A DNA stretch of 64,000 nucleotides, from positions 7,862,001 through 7,926,000 of the forward strand of contig NZ_CP060828.1 in the NCBI RefSeq assembly GCF_014489635.1. The letters run 5' to 3'. A model generated the notes under the pieces. The model worked only from the letters and a program-made list of their open reading frames with translations. It had not been told where the DNA came from and did no database searches. Source of the DNA: Streptomyces roseirectus (lineage in GTDB: Bacteria > Actinomycetota > Actinomycetes > Streptomycetales > Streptomycetaceae). Position numbers and translations under genes: made by a program. Below are positions 24,299 to 32,251 of the stretch, one piece after another. Every line of letters starts with the position of its first letter. The stretch's first letter is position 1.

Positions 24299-24709
24299 CT
24301 ACCGGCCCAGCCTGGGGATCTCGATCGCCGGGCAGCGGTCCATGACCATGTCGAGGCCCGCCGCACGCGTCCGCGCGTACGCGTCCTCGTCGACGACGTC
24401 CAGCTGGAACCACACCGCCTTCGCGCCCTTCGCCACCGCGTCGTCGGCGACCGCGCCCGCGAGGTCGCTGTTGACGAAGACGTCGACGACGTCCACGTCG
24501 AACGGGATCTCCGCGAGGGACGCGTAACCGGGCTCCCCGTGGACCGTCTCCGCCTTCGGGTGCACCGGCACGACCCGCTTGCCGAACCGCTGAAGCACCT
24601 CGGCGACCCGGTACGCGGCGCGCGCACGGTTCGTCGACAGCCCCACCACCGCCCACGTGTCGCCGCTCTCGGTGAGGATCGTGCGGATCGTCGCGTCGTC
24701 GCCGTACAC
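24299..24709 (-). CDS. CoA-binding (YccU-type) protein
   Basis: This 136-residue Rossmann-fold protein has WAVVGLSTNRARAAYRVAEVLQRFGKRVVPVHPK as the nucleotide-binding beta-alpha-beta unit. VDVVDVFVNSDLAGAVADDAV and KAVWFQLDVVDEDAYARTRAAGLDMVMDRCPAIE are the C-terminal half. The family resembles the CoA-binding domain of succinyl-CoA synthetase; its physiological role is unknown. The GTG at 24709 is chosen because GGAGG sits six nt before it; the longer open frame upstream has no such site. Confidence 0.85.
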   Translation of the reverse strand: MYGDDATIRTILTESGDTWAVVGLSTNRARAAYRVAEVLQRFGKRVVPVHPKAETVHGEPGYASLAEIPFDVDVVDVFVNSDLAGAVADDAVAKGAKAVWFQLDVVDEDAYARTRAAGLDMVMDRCPAIEIPRLGR

Positions 24710-24929
24710 GGTCGGCCTCCTGGAAGCGCGGGTGAACCTGTCTGTCGTGCCAACCACGAGGGAGGGCGGGTGATTCCACGGACCCGGCACGCGCCCGGTC
24801 CGCCTCGCCTCGCGCGCGTACGGCCGCGCGTACACGGGGAACACGCCACCGCTGTCTGTTTCCCTGCCATTCCCCGCCTTTCCGCCCCATCGGACTGCAC
24901 GCGGGCCCCCGGCCGCCTACGCTCACCCC

Positions 24930-25658
24930 GTGCTCCGCATCATCGACGCCCGTACCGGCGAGTCCGTCGCCGCAGCCCCTGTCCGCCGCGGTCTGACCCG
25001 GGTCGAGGCGCACGCCTCCGGGTACGGCACCGGATCGCTGAGGGTGCTGCTCGTCGCCGACCTCCTCGTGCGCGCGCTGGAACTCGGCGGCACCCCCGTG
25101 TGGGCCCTGCTCACCGGCGCCCGCGAACAGGACGAACTGCGGGCCGGCGCGGCGGCGCTCGGCGCACGGCCCTTCGAGGACAGCAGGGACGTCGGCGCCG
25201 GCCTCGGGGAGGCCCAGGTGGTGCACGTCGCCCGCGACGACGACCCCGTCCCGGCCGGCACGCTGCTCACCGTGGCCCCCGTGGAGGGCCTGACGAGCCC
25301 GCCGACGGCCCCGGACGCCGACCCGGCGGTCCTGCGCCTCGCACTGCTCTCCGCACGCCGCCAGACGCCGCTGAGGCTCGACGCGGACACCCTGGACCAG
25401 GCCCGCGACACCCTCGCCCGCTGGCGCCACGCCGTCGCCGACTGGGCCCGCAGACCCTCACGCCCGGTCCCCGACACCGTCCGCACACAGCTCCGGCACG
25501 CCTGGGACGACGACCTCGACGTCCCGGCGGTCCTGCGCACCCTGCGCGCCGTCGAGACCGACCCCGCCCTCCCCGACGGCGCCCGCTTCGAGACGTACGC
25601 GTACGCCGACCGTTTCCTCGGCCTCGACCTCGCCCGCGACCTGGGGAGCACGACATGA
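24930..25658 (+). CDS. Cysteinyl-tRNA synthetase-like protein lacking catalytic motifs
   Basis: This 242-residue protein resembles a shortened CysRS/MshC. The N-terminal LRIIDARTGESVAAAPVRRGLTRVEAH matches the first strands of CysRS. The central HASGYGTGSLRVLLVADLLVRALEL sits where the HIGH helix would be. The C-terminal RLALLSARRQTPLRLDADTLDQARDTLARWRHAV ... AWDDDLDVPAVLRTLRAVE ... RFETYAYADRFLGLDLA matches the DALR anticodon-side helices. No HIGH, no KMSKS and no zinc cysteines are present, so aminoacylation is not expected. GTG at 24930 is six nt after TACGCT, a leaderless start. It is translationally coupled to the next gene through ATGA. The function is unknown. Confidence 0.72.
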   Translation: MLRIIDARTGESVAAAPVRRGLTRVEAHASGYGTGSLRVLLVADLLVRALELGGTPVWALLTGAREQDELRAGAAALGARPFEDSRDVGAGLGEAQVVHVARDDDPVPAGTLLTVAPVEGLTSPPTAPDADPAVLRLALLSARRQTPLRLDADTLDQARDTLARWRHAVADWARRPSRPVPDTVRTQLRHAWDDDLDVPAVLRTLRAVETDPALPDGARFETYAYADRFLGLDLARDLGSTT

Positions 25659-25691
25659 ACGGCCCGCGATCCGGGGAGTCCGACATGAACG
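25641..25691 (+). repeat. Tandem duplication of ribosome site and start codon
   Basis: Two copies of a 21-nt block (GGGGAG, then CGACATGAACG) begin at 25641 and 25671, exactly 30 nt apart and in frame. Each supplies a Shine-Dalgarno-like GGGGAG and an ATG, so the downstream phosphatase has two equivalent starts at 25655 and 25685. Confidence 0.7.
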
Positions 25692-26332
25692 CCCGAAGCG
25701 ACGGCGGCCCCGGCGCCCGCGAAGACGACCACCACGCGCACACGAGCGCCGGGGATGCCCCATCGGCGGTGCCCACCCACGCGCACGCGAGCGCCGGTCC
25801 CCTGCGTCGGCTGGTCGTCCTGCGGCACGCCAAGTCCGCCTGGCCCGACGGCGTCCCCGACCACGACCGCCCCCTCGGCCCGCGCGGACTGCGTGACGCC
25901 CCCGCCGCCGGCCGCGCCCTCGCCGAGGCCGACTGCCTCCCCGACCTCGCCCTGTGCTCCACGGCCGAGCGGGCGCGCCGCACCTGGGAGCTGGCCTCCG
26001 CCCAGTGGGCCACCCCGCCCCCGGCCCGCCACGACCCCCGCCTCTACGGGGCCGACGTCCCCGGCCTCCTGGACGTCGTCCACGAGACCCCCTCCGACGT
26101 GGAGACCCTGCTCCTGGTCGGCCACAACCCCGGCCTGGAGGACCTGGTCCTGACGCTGGCGGGCGACGCCGTGGACGACGCCCTGGAGCGCGTCGCCGAG
26201 AAGTTCCCCACCTCGGCGATCGCGGTCCTCGCGTGGCACGCGCCCACCTGGCACACGCTCGCGCACGGAACGGCACTCCTGACATCCGTGACGGTCCCCC
26301 GCGGGAAGAAGCCCCGGCCGGCCGGCGACTAG
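25655..26332 (+). CDS. SixA-type histidine phosphatase
   Basis: This 225-residue protein has a poorly conserved His/Ala-rich N-terminal extension of about 50 residues. The phosphatase core follows: LVVLRHAKSAWPDGVPDHDRPLGPRGLRDA holds the catalytic RHG-like RHAKS motif. ALCSTAERARRTWE and LLLVGHNPGLEDLVLTL supply the second Arg and His. SixA removes phosphate from phosphohistidine proteins in E. coli; the target here is unknown. The start overlaps the upstream stop (ATGA), and a second in-frame ATG with its own GGGGAG lies 30 nt later. Its TAG stop is also the first part of the -10 hexamer of the next gene. Confidence 0.9.
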   Translation: MNGPRSGESDMNARSDGGPGAREDDHHAHTSAGDAPSAVPTHAHASAGPLRRLVVLRHAKSAWPDGVPDHDRPLGPRGLRDAPAAGRALAEADCLPDLALCSTAERARRTWELASAQWATPPPARHDPRLYGADVPGLLDVVHETPSDVETLLLVGHNPGLEDLVLTLAGDAVDDALERVAEKFPTSAIAVLAWHAPTWHTLAHGTALLTSVTVPRGKKPRPAGD

Positions 26333-26341
26333 GCTGACCGG

Positions 26342-26968
26342 ATGCAGGACGAGTACCGCACCGTCGCCCGCGCGGGCGTCCACGAGACCGAGGTCAACCG
26401 CTCACGCTTCCTGTGCGCACTCGCTCCGGCGGCCACCGAGAAGGCCGCCCAGGACTTCATCGCGGCCGTCCGCAAGGAGCACGCCGACGCCACGCACAAC
26501 TGCTGGGCGTACGTCATCGGCGCCGACGCCTCCGTCCAGAAGGCCAGCGACGACGGCGAACCGGGCGGCACCGCCGGGCTCCCGATGCTCCAGATGCTGA
26601 CCCGCAGGGACATGCGGTACGTCGTCGCCGTCGTCACCCGGTACTACGGCGGCGTCAAGCTCGGCGCGGGCGGACTCATCCGGGCCTACGGGGGCGCCGT
26701 CGGCGAGGCCATCGACACGCTCGGCACCCTCACCCGCCGCCGCTTCCGCCTCGCCACCCTCACCGTCGACCACCAGCGCGCCGGCAAACTCCAGAACGAC
26801 CTGCGCGCCACCGGCCGCGAGGTCCGCGACGTCCGCTACGGCGAGGCGGTGACGATCGAGATCGGCCTCCCCGACGCCGACGTCCCCGCCTTCCGGGGCT
26901 GGCTCGCGGACGCGACGGCGGGCACGGCGGGGTTCGAGCTGGGCGGAGAGGCGTACGGGGACGTGTGA
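26342..26968 (+). CDS. YigZ/IMPACT-family protein
   Basis: This 208-residue protein has an N-terminal IMPACT domain: RFLCALAPAATEKAAQDFIAAVRKEHADATHNCWAYV, the family signature SDDGEPGGTAGLPMLQML and VTRYYGGVKLGAGGLIRAYGGAV. A C-terminal ferredoxin-like DUF1949 domain follows. The family is linked to translation control and nucleic-acid binding. TAGGCT at 26330-26335, which includes the stop codon of the phosphatase gene, lies six nt before the ATG. This gene is therefore predicted to be leaderless, with its own promoter inside the preceding gene's end. Confidence 0.92.
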   Translation: MQDEYRTVARAGVHETEVNRSRFLCALAPAATEKAAQDFIAAVRKEHADATHNCWAYVIGADASVQKASDDGEPGGTAGLPMLQMLTRRDMRYVVAVVTRYYGGVKLGAGGLIRAYGGAVGEAIDTLGTLTRRRFRLATLTVDHQRAGKLQNDLRATGREVRDVRYGEAVTIEIGLPDADVPAFRGWLADATAGTAGFELGGEAYGDV

Positions 26969-27058
26969 GACGCGGCGGGGGCTCGCGAAGGCCGGTGTGA
27001 GGCCCGGTGCCGGTGTGACCGCCCGTGATGTCAGACCCGGCCGTTAACCTCGGGGACC

Positions 27059-28222
27059 ATGAGGTTCCTGCACACTTCCGACTGGCATCTGGGCCGTGCG
27101 TTCCACCGGGTGAACATGCTCGGCGCCCAGGCCGAGTTCATCGCCCACCTCGTCGCGACCGCGCGTGAACGCGAGGTCGACGCGGTGGTCGTGTCGGGAG
27201 ACGTGTACGACAGGGCGGTCCCGCCGCTCGCGGCGGTGGAGCTGTTCGACGACGCCCTGCACCGCCTCGCCGGCCTCGGCGTGCCGACGGTGATGATCTC
27301 CGGCAACCACGACTCGGCCCGCCGCCTGGGCGTCGGCGCCGGACTGATCGACCGCGCGGGCATCCACCTCCGCACGGACCCGGCGTCGGCGGGCACCCCG
27401 GTGCTCCTGCGCGACCCGCACGGGGACGTCGCCCTCTACGGCCTGCCCTACCTCGAACCGGCGCTCGTGAAGGACGAGTTCGGCGTCGACAGGCCCGGCC
27501 ACGAGGCGGTCCTCGCCGCCGCCATGGACCGCGTCCGCGCCGACCTCGCCACCCGCGCGCCCGGCACCCGTTCCATCGTCCTCGCGCACGCCTTCGTGAC
27601 CGGAGGGCAGCCCAGCGACAGCGAACGGGACATCACGGTCGGCGGCGTCGCGGCCGTCCCGGCGGGCGTCTTCGACGGCGTCGACTACGTGGCCCTGGGC
27701 CACCTGCACGGCGCGCAGACCCTCACCGACCGCGTCCGCTACTCCGGCTCGCCCCTGCCGTACTCGTTCTCGGAGTCGACGCACCGCAAGAGCATGTGGC
27801 TGGTCGACCTGGACGCGGACGGCGCGGTGACGGCCGAGCGGATCGACTGCCCCGTCCCGCGCGCGCTGGCCCGCCTCAGGGGCACCCTGGACGACCTCCT
27901 GGCGGACCCGGAACTGGCACGGCACGAGGACGCCTGGGTGGAGGCCACCCTCACCGACACCGTCCGCCCCGCCGACCCCATGGCCCGCCTGACGGCCCGT
28001 TTCCCGCACACCCTGAACCTCGTCTTCGCCCCCGACCGGGCCCCCGAGGACCCCGAGGCGTCCTACGCGCGCCGCCTCGCCGGCCGCACGGACCAGCAGA
28101 TCGCGGAGGACTTCGTGACCCACGTGCGCGGAGCGGCCCCGGACACCGACGAACAGGGCGTGCTGGCGGCGGCGTTCGACGCGGTGCGCGAGGACGAGAC
28201 CCTGCGGGAGGTGGCCCGATGA
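27059..28222 (+). CDS. sbcD: Exonuclease SbcCD subunit D (Mre11-like nuclease)
   Basis: This 387-residue manganese-dependent nuclease processes double-strand breaks and hairpins with SbcC. The metallophosphoesterase motifs are intact: HTSDWHLG (5-12), VVSGDVYDR, ISGNHDSARR, VLAHAFVTGG and VALGHLHGAQ. The capping domain runs to residue 387. TAACCT eight nt before the ATG suggests a leaderless start. Its stop overlaps the sbcC start in an ATGA, which couples translation of the two subunits. The length is normal. Confidence 0.95.
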   Translation: MRFLHTSDWHLGRAFHRVNMLGAQAEFIAHLVATAREREVDAVVVSGDVYDRAVPPLAAVELFDDALHRLAGLGVPTVMISGNHDSARRLGVGAGLIDRAGIHLRTDPASAGTPVLLRDPHGDVALYGLPYLEPALVKDEFGVDRPGHEAVLAAAMDRVRADLATRAPGTRSIVLAHAFVTGGQPSDSERDITVGGVAAVPAGVFDGVDYVALGHLHGAQTLTDRVRYSGSPLPYSFSESTHRKSMWLVDLDADGAVTAERIDCPVPRALARLRGTLDDLLADPELARHEDAWVEATLTDTVRPADPMARLTARFPHTLNLVFAPDRAPEDPEASYARRLAGRTDQQIAEDFVTHVRGAAPDTDEQGVLAAAFDAVREDETLREVAR

Positions 28223-31200
28223 GGCTCCACCGCCTGACCCTCACCGCCTTCGGCCCCTTCGGCACCACCCAGACCGTCGACTTCGACGCCCTCTCCACGG
28301 CCGGCCTGTTCCTCCTGCACGGGCCCACGGGCGCCGGCAAGACGTCCGTCCTGGACGCCGTCTGCTACGCCCTGTACGGCTCGGTCCCGGGCGCCCGGCA
28401 GAGCGGCCAGGGCCTCACCCTGCGCAGCGACCACGCGGCGCCCGAGGTGCGCACGGAGGTCGTCCTCGACCTGACCGTGGCGGGCCGCCGGCTGGAGATC
28501 ACCCGGCAGCCCCCGTGGGAGCGTCGCAAGAAGCGCGGCGCGGGCACCACGCTCGACAAGGCCCAGACCTGGCTGCGCGAGCACAAGGCGGGCACCTGGC
28601 AGGACCTCAGCCGCTCCCACCAGGAGATCGGCGAGGAGATCACCCAGCTCCTGGGCATGAGCCGCGAACAGTTCTGCCAGGTCGTCCTCCTCCCGCAGGG
28701 CGACTTCGCGCGGTTCCTGCGCGCGGACGCCGAAGCCCGCGGCAGACTGCTGGGCCGCCTCTTCGACACGCAGCGCTTCGCCGAGGTCGAGCGCCGCCTG
28801 GCCGACCGCCGCCGCACGGCGGAGACCCGCGTCAAGGACGGCGACGCGGCCCTCCTCGCGGACGCCCACCGCATGCAGCAGGCCGCCGGCGGCGCCATGG
28901 ACCTCCCGGACCTCACCCCCGGCGAACCGGGGCTCGCGCAAGCCGTCCTCGCCGCCGCCGCGATCGCCCGCAGCACCGCCCGCGAACAGCTCACGATCGC
29001 CCACTGCGCCCGCACGGCGGCCGAGTCCGCCCAGACGGCCGCCCAGCGCGCCCTGGACGACGTACGCGAACTCGCCCGCCTCCAGCGGCGCTTCGCCGAG
29101 GCGCAGGCCCGTGCCGCCCTCCTCCAGGAGCGCTCCGGCGCCTACGAGGAGGCGCGCGCCCGCATGGAGCGCTCGCGCAAGGCGGAGGCGGTCAAGCCGG
29201 CGCTGGACCTGCGCGAGGCCGCCGACGCCGAACACCGCAGGGCGACAGCCGACGAGGCACGCGCGCGTGCCGCACTCCCCGCGCCCCGCACCGAGGCCGA
29301 GGCGCCCCTCACGGAGGCCGACGCCGTCTCCCTCACCGCCGCCGCACGCCGCACCACCGAGGAACTGGGCGGCCTGGAGTCGGCCCGCAGGGCGGAACAC
29401 CGGCTCACCGCACTCGTCACCGAACGCACGGCCCTGGACCGCCAGGAGCGCGCCGACGCCGCCGACCTCACCGAGGCGGAAACCTGGCTCGCCGGCTGGG
29501 ACACCACCCGCGCGGCCCTCCAGCGGCGCGTCGACGCCGCCCAGGACGCCACGACCCGGGCTGAACAGCTCGCCGGCCGCCGAGACCCCGTCCGCAAGCG
29601 GCTCACCGCCGCCGAACTCCGCGACCGCCTCGCCGTGGACGTCGACGCCGCCCAGGAACGCGCCCTCGCCTCCGCGAAGGCCGCCCAGCAGGCCCGCGCA
29701 CACTGGCTCGACCTGCGCGAACAGCGCCTGGAGGGCATCGCCGCCGAACTCGCCGCGAGCCTCGTCGACGGCGCCCCCTGCGCCGTCTGCGGCGCCACCG
29801 AGCACCCCGCGCCCGCGCGCAAGGACGCCGGACACGTCGACCGCGCGGCGGAGGAACGCGCCTACGCCGACTCCCAGCACGCGGCACAGGCACACGAGCA
29901 GGACGAACAGCGCCTCCACCACGCCCAGCAGGCCCTGGCCGCCGCCTCCGCCGAGGCCGGCGACACCCCGACCGCCGCCCTCGCCGCCGAAGCGGACGAC
30001 CTCGAACGGCAGTACGCGCACGCGCGCCGGGAAGCCTCCGACCTCCACCCCGCCCGCGAGGAACTGCGCCACGCCGAGCAGGAACACGCGCGCCGCAGCG
30101 CCGTCCAGCGCGACGCGGCCGTCCGCGTCGCCTCCCGGCTCGGGCAGCGCGAGAGCCTGGAGCGCGAACAGGCCGCGCTGGAGGAGGAGCTGACGCGGGC
30201 CCGCGGCACCGCCGCGAGCGTCGCCGCACGCGCGGCCGACCTGGAGCGCCGGGCGGAGCTGCTGACCGGCGCGGCGGACGCCGTCCGCGCGGCCGAGGAG
30301 AGCGCCGGGCGCCTCAAGGACGCCGACGGCCGCCTCGCCGAGGCCGCCTACCGCGCGGGCTTCACCACCCCCCGCGAGGCCGCCGACGCCCTCCTGGCCC
30401 CCGACGTCCACCGCGACCTGCAACACCGCCTGGACGCCTGGCAGGCCGAGGAGGCGGCCGTCCGCGCGGTCCTCGCCGAACCCGCGACGGCCGCCGCAGC
30501 CCAGCGCCCGCCCGCCGACCTCACCGGCGCCGAACGTGCCGCGTCCGCCGCCGCCGAGGCACTGCGCCGGGCCGCCTCCGCACGGGACGCCGCCGCCCGC
30601 CGCTGCGAGGAACTGGACCGCCTCTCCGCGCGCGCGGCCGACGGCGTACGGCGCCTCGCGCCGCTGCGCCGGGAGTACGACCGGGTGGCCCGGCTCGCCG
30701 GGCTCACGGCGGGCACCTCGGCGGACAACGAACGCAAGATGCGCCTGGAGGCGTACGTGCTCGCCGCCCGCCTCGAACAGGTCGCCGCCGCCGCGACCGC
30801 ACGGCTCCAGCGCATGTCGGCGGGCCGCTACACCCTCGTCCACTCCGCCGACCGCTCGGGGCGCGGGCGCAGCGGGCTCGGGCTGCACGTCGTGGACGCC
30901 TGGACCGGGCGCGAGCGCGACACCGCGACCCTGTCCGGCGGGGAGACGTTCTTCGCGTCCCTCGCGCTCGCCCTCGGCCTCGCCGACGTCGTCACCGACG
31001 AGGCGGGCGGGGTGCGCCTGGACACCCTCTTCATCGACGAGGGCTTCGGCAGCCTCGACGACCAGACCCTCGACGAGGTCCTGGACGTCCTGGACTCACT
31101 GCGCGAACGCGACCGCAGCGTCGGCATCGTCAGCCACGTCGCCGACCTGCGCCGGCGCGTCCACGCCCAACTGGAGGTGGTGAAGGACCGCACGGGGTCG

Positions 31201-31224
31201 ACGCTGCGCCGGCGCGGTCACTGA
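28219..31224 (+). CDS. sbcC: Exonuclease SbcCD subunit C (Rad50-like ATPase)
   Basis: This 1001-residue SMC-like ATPase has Walker A (HGPTGAGKTSVLDAV, about 33-47) at the N-terminus. QVVLLPQGDFARFLRA is the Q-loop region. Two long Ala/Arg/Glu-rich coiled coils flank the zinc hook CAVC (near 520), and the C-terminal ATPase half carries LSGGETFFASLALALG (signature) and LFIDEGFGSLDDQTLDEV (Walker B and D-loop). It binds and tethers DNA ends and drives SbcD. It follows sbcD by ATGA overlap, and its last seven bases overlap the 3' end of the convergent Lrp gene. Confidence 0.95.
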   Translation: MRLHRLTLTAFGPFGTTQTVDFDALSTAGLFLLHGPTGAGKTSVLDAVCYALYGSVPGARQSGQGLTLRSDHAAPEVRTEVVLDLTVAGRRLEITRQPPWERRKKRGAGTTLDKAQTWLREHKAGTWQDLSRSHQEIGEEITQLLGMSREQFCQVVLLPQGDFARFLRADAEARGRLLGRLFDTQRFAEVERRLADRRRTAETRVKDGDAALLADAHRMQQAAGGAMDLPDLTPGEPGLAQAVLAAAAIARSTAREQLTIAHCARTAAESAQTAAQRALDDVRELARLQRRFAEAQARAALLQERSGAYEEARARMERSRKAEAVKPALDLREAADAEHRRATADEARARAALPAPRTEAEAPLTEADAVSLTAAARRTTEELGGLESARRAEHRLTALVTERTALDRQERADAADLTEAETWLAGWDTTRAALQRRVDAAQDATTRAEQLAGRRDPVRKRLTAAELRDRLAVDVDAAQERALASAKAAQQARAHWLDLREQRLEGIAAELAASLVDGAPCAVCGATEHPAPARKDAGHVDRAAEERAYADSQHAAQAHEQDEQRLHHAQQALAAASAEAGDTPTAALAAEADDLERQYAHARREASDLHPAREELRHAEQEHARRSAVQRDAAVRVASRLGQRESLEREQAALEEELTRARGTAASVAARAADLERRAELLTGAADAVRAAEESAGRLKDADGRLAEAAYRAGFTTPREAADALLAPDVHRDLQHRLDAWQAEEAAVRAVLAEPATAAAAQRPPADLTGAERAASAAAEALRRAASARDAAARRCEELDRLSARAADGVRRLAPLRREYDRVARLAGLTAGTSADNERKMRLEAYVLAARLEQVAAAATARLQRMSAGRYTLVHSADRSGRGRSGLGLHVVDAWTGRERDTATLSGGETFFASLALALGLADVVTDEAGGVRLDTLFIDEGFGSLDDQTLDEVLDVLDSLRERDRSVGIVSHVADLRRRVHAQLEVVKDRTGSTLRRRGH

Positions 31225-31664
31225 CCGAGCGCGCGCCGGGGCAGGGGCGAGGAGTACACGACGCTCGTCGTCACCGACCCGAGCGCGCCGATCTTCCCCG
31301 ACACCTCCTCCAGGTGCCGCATCGAGCGGGCGGCGACCTTGATGACGAAACAGTCGTCGCCCGTCACGTGGTGCGCCTCCAGGATCTCCGGGGTGACCGC
31401 CACCAGGTCGTGGAACGGCTTGTAGTTGCCGTTGGGGTACCTCAGCCGCACGAACGCCAGGATCGGCAGGCCCAGCCGCTCCGGGTCGACGACCGCCGCG
31501 TACCCCTGGATCACCCCGGCCTCCTCCAGCCGCCGCACCCGCTCCGTCACCGCGCTCGGCGACATCGACACGGCGCGCGCGAGGTCGGCGAACGAGGCGC
31601 GGCCGTCACGCTGGAGGACGTCGAGGATGCGCCAGTCGGTGGCGTCCGGGGAATACGCGGTCAT
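31218..31664 (-). CDS. Lrp/AsnC-family transcriptional regulator
   Basis: This 148-residue regulator has an N-terminal helix-turn-helix (WRILDVLQRDGRASFADLARAVSMSPSAVTERVRRLEEAGVIQGY) and a C-terminal RAM ligand-binding domain (FVRLRYPNGNYKPFHDLVAVTPEILEAHHVTGDDCFVIKVAARSM). It likely senses an amino acid. It is divergent from the rhodanese gene with 93 nt between starts. A GGGGAATCCCC palindrome in that gap may be its site. CACTCT six nt before the ATG is a weaker leaderless-type signal. The rhodanese gene is the obvious target candidate. Confidence 0.92.
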   Translation of the reverse strand: MTAYSPDATDWRILDVLQRDGRASFADLARAVSMSPSAVTERVRRLEEAGVIQGYAAVVDPERLGLPILAFVRLRYPNGNYKPFHDLVAVTPEILEAHHVTGDDCFVIKVAARSMRHLEEVSGKIGALGSVTTSVVYSSPLPRRALGQ

Positions 31665-31757
31665 GGAGCCAGAGTGGCGGGGAATCCCCGGCAGAACAAG
31701 ATCAGGACCGGGGAACCCGCCTTCAAGGCCGGCGTCACCGGCCGTAGATTTCTCGCC

Positions 31758-32222
31758 ATGACGACGACCACGAACCCCGTACTGCGCACCGCGCCCGCCG
31801 CCCCCGCCGAAGCCGCCGCCTACTTCCGCGCGAGCCTCGCCTTCCACGCGGACGTCTCCGACGTCGCCGCCGCGCTGCCCACCGACGAGTTCGTCGTCCT
31901 CGACTCCCGCTCCACCGAGGCGTGGGACCAGGGGCACATCCCCGGCGCGATCCACCTGCCGACCGCCCTCATCCCCGAGCAGGCGGACCGACTTCTCGAC
32001 AAGAGCGTGCCGGTGGTCACCTACTGCTGGGGCCCCGGCTGCAACGGCGCCACCCGCGCCGCCCTCGCGCTCGCCGAACTCGGCTACCAGGTCAAGGAGA
32101 TGCTGGGCGGATTCGAGTACTGGGTGCGCGAGGGCTTCGCGTTCGAGACGTGGGAAGGGGCGGAACGCCGAGTCCCCGATCCGCTGACCGCACCTGCCGA
32201 TTCCGGCGACTGCGGCTGCTGA
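31758..32222 (+). CDS. Rhodanese-like sulfurtransferase-domain protein
   Basis: This 154-residue single rhodanese domain carries EFVVLDSRSTEAWDQGHIPGAIHLP as the N-terminal rhodanese signature and VVTYCWGPGCNGATRAALALAELGY as the active-site loop. That loop holds two cysteines (CWGPGC), the second at the usual catalytic position. The C-terminus ends in a CGC tripeptide that could add redox cysteines. TAGATT seven nt before the ATG suggests a leaderless mRNA. Transcription is probably controlled by the divergent Lrp-type regulator. The sulfur acceptor is unknown. Confidence 0.9.
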   Translation: MTTTTNPVLRTAPAAPAEAAAYFRASLAFHADVSDVAAALPTDEFVVLDSRSTEAWDQGHIPGAIHLPTALIPEQADRLLDKSVPVVTYCWGPGCNGATRAALALAELGYQVKEMLGGFEYWVREGFAFETWEGAERRVPDPLTAPADSGDCGC

Positions 32223-32230
32223 CCGGGGAC

Positions 32231-32245
32231 TTGACGAAGCGTCAA
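32231..32245. terminator. Bidirectional hairpin between rhodanese and DUF885 genes
   Basis: TTGACGAAGCGTCAA folds into a perfect six-bp stem with a three-nt loop in the 29-bp gap between two convergent genes. Confidence 0.6.
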
Positions 32246-32251
32246 CAACCC

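Noticed and set aside
24790..24850. Direct repeat of CGCGCGTAC in the gap before the CysRS-like gene
   Set aside because: Short GC-rich repeats are expected by chance at this base composition, and there is no clear operator geometry.
28063..30888. Very long open frame on the minus strand inside sbcC
   Set aside because: It is the antisense shadow of a GC-rich coding region. Its translation is low-complexity Gly/Ala/Val/Arg, and sbcC on the plus strand has all ABC ATPase motifs.
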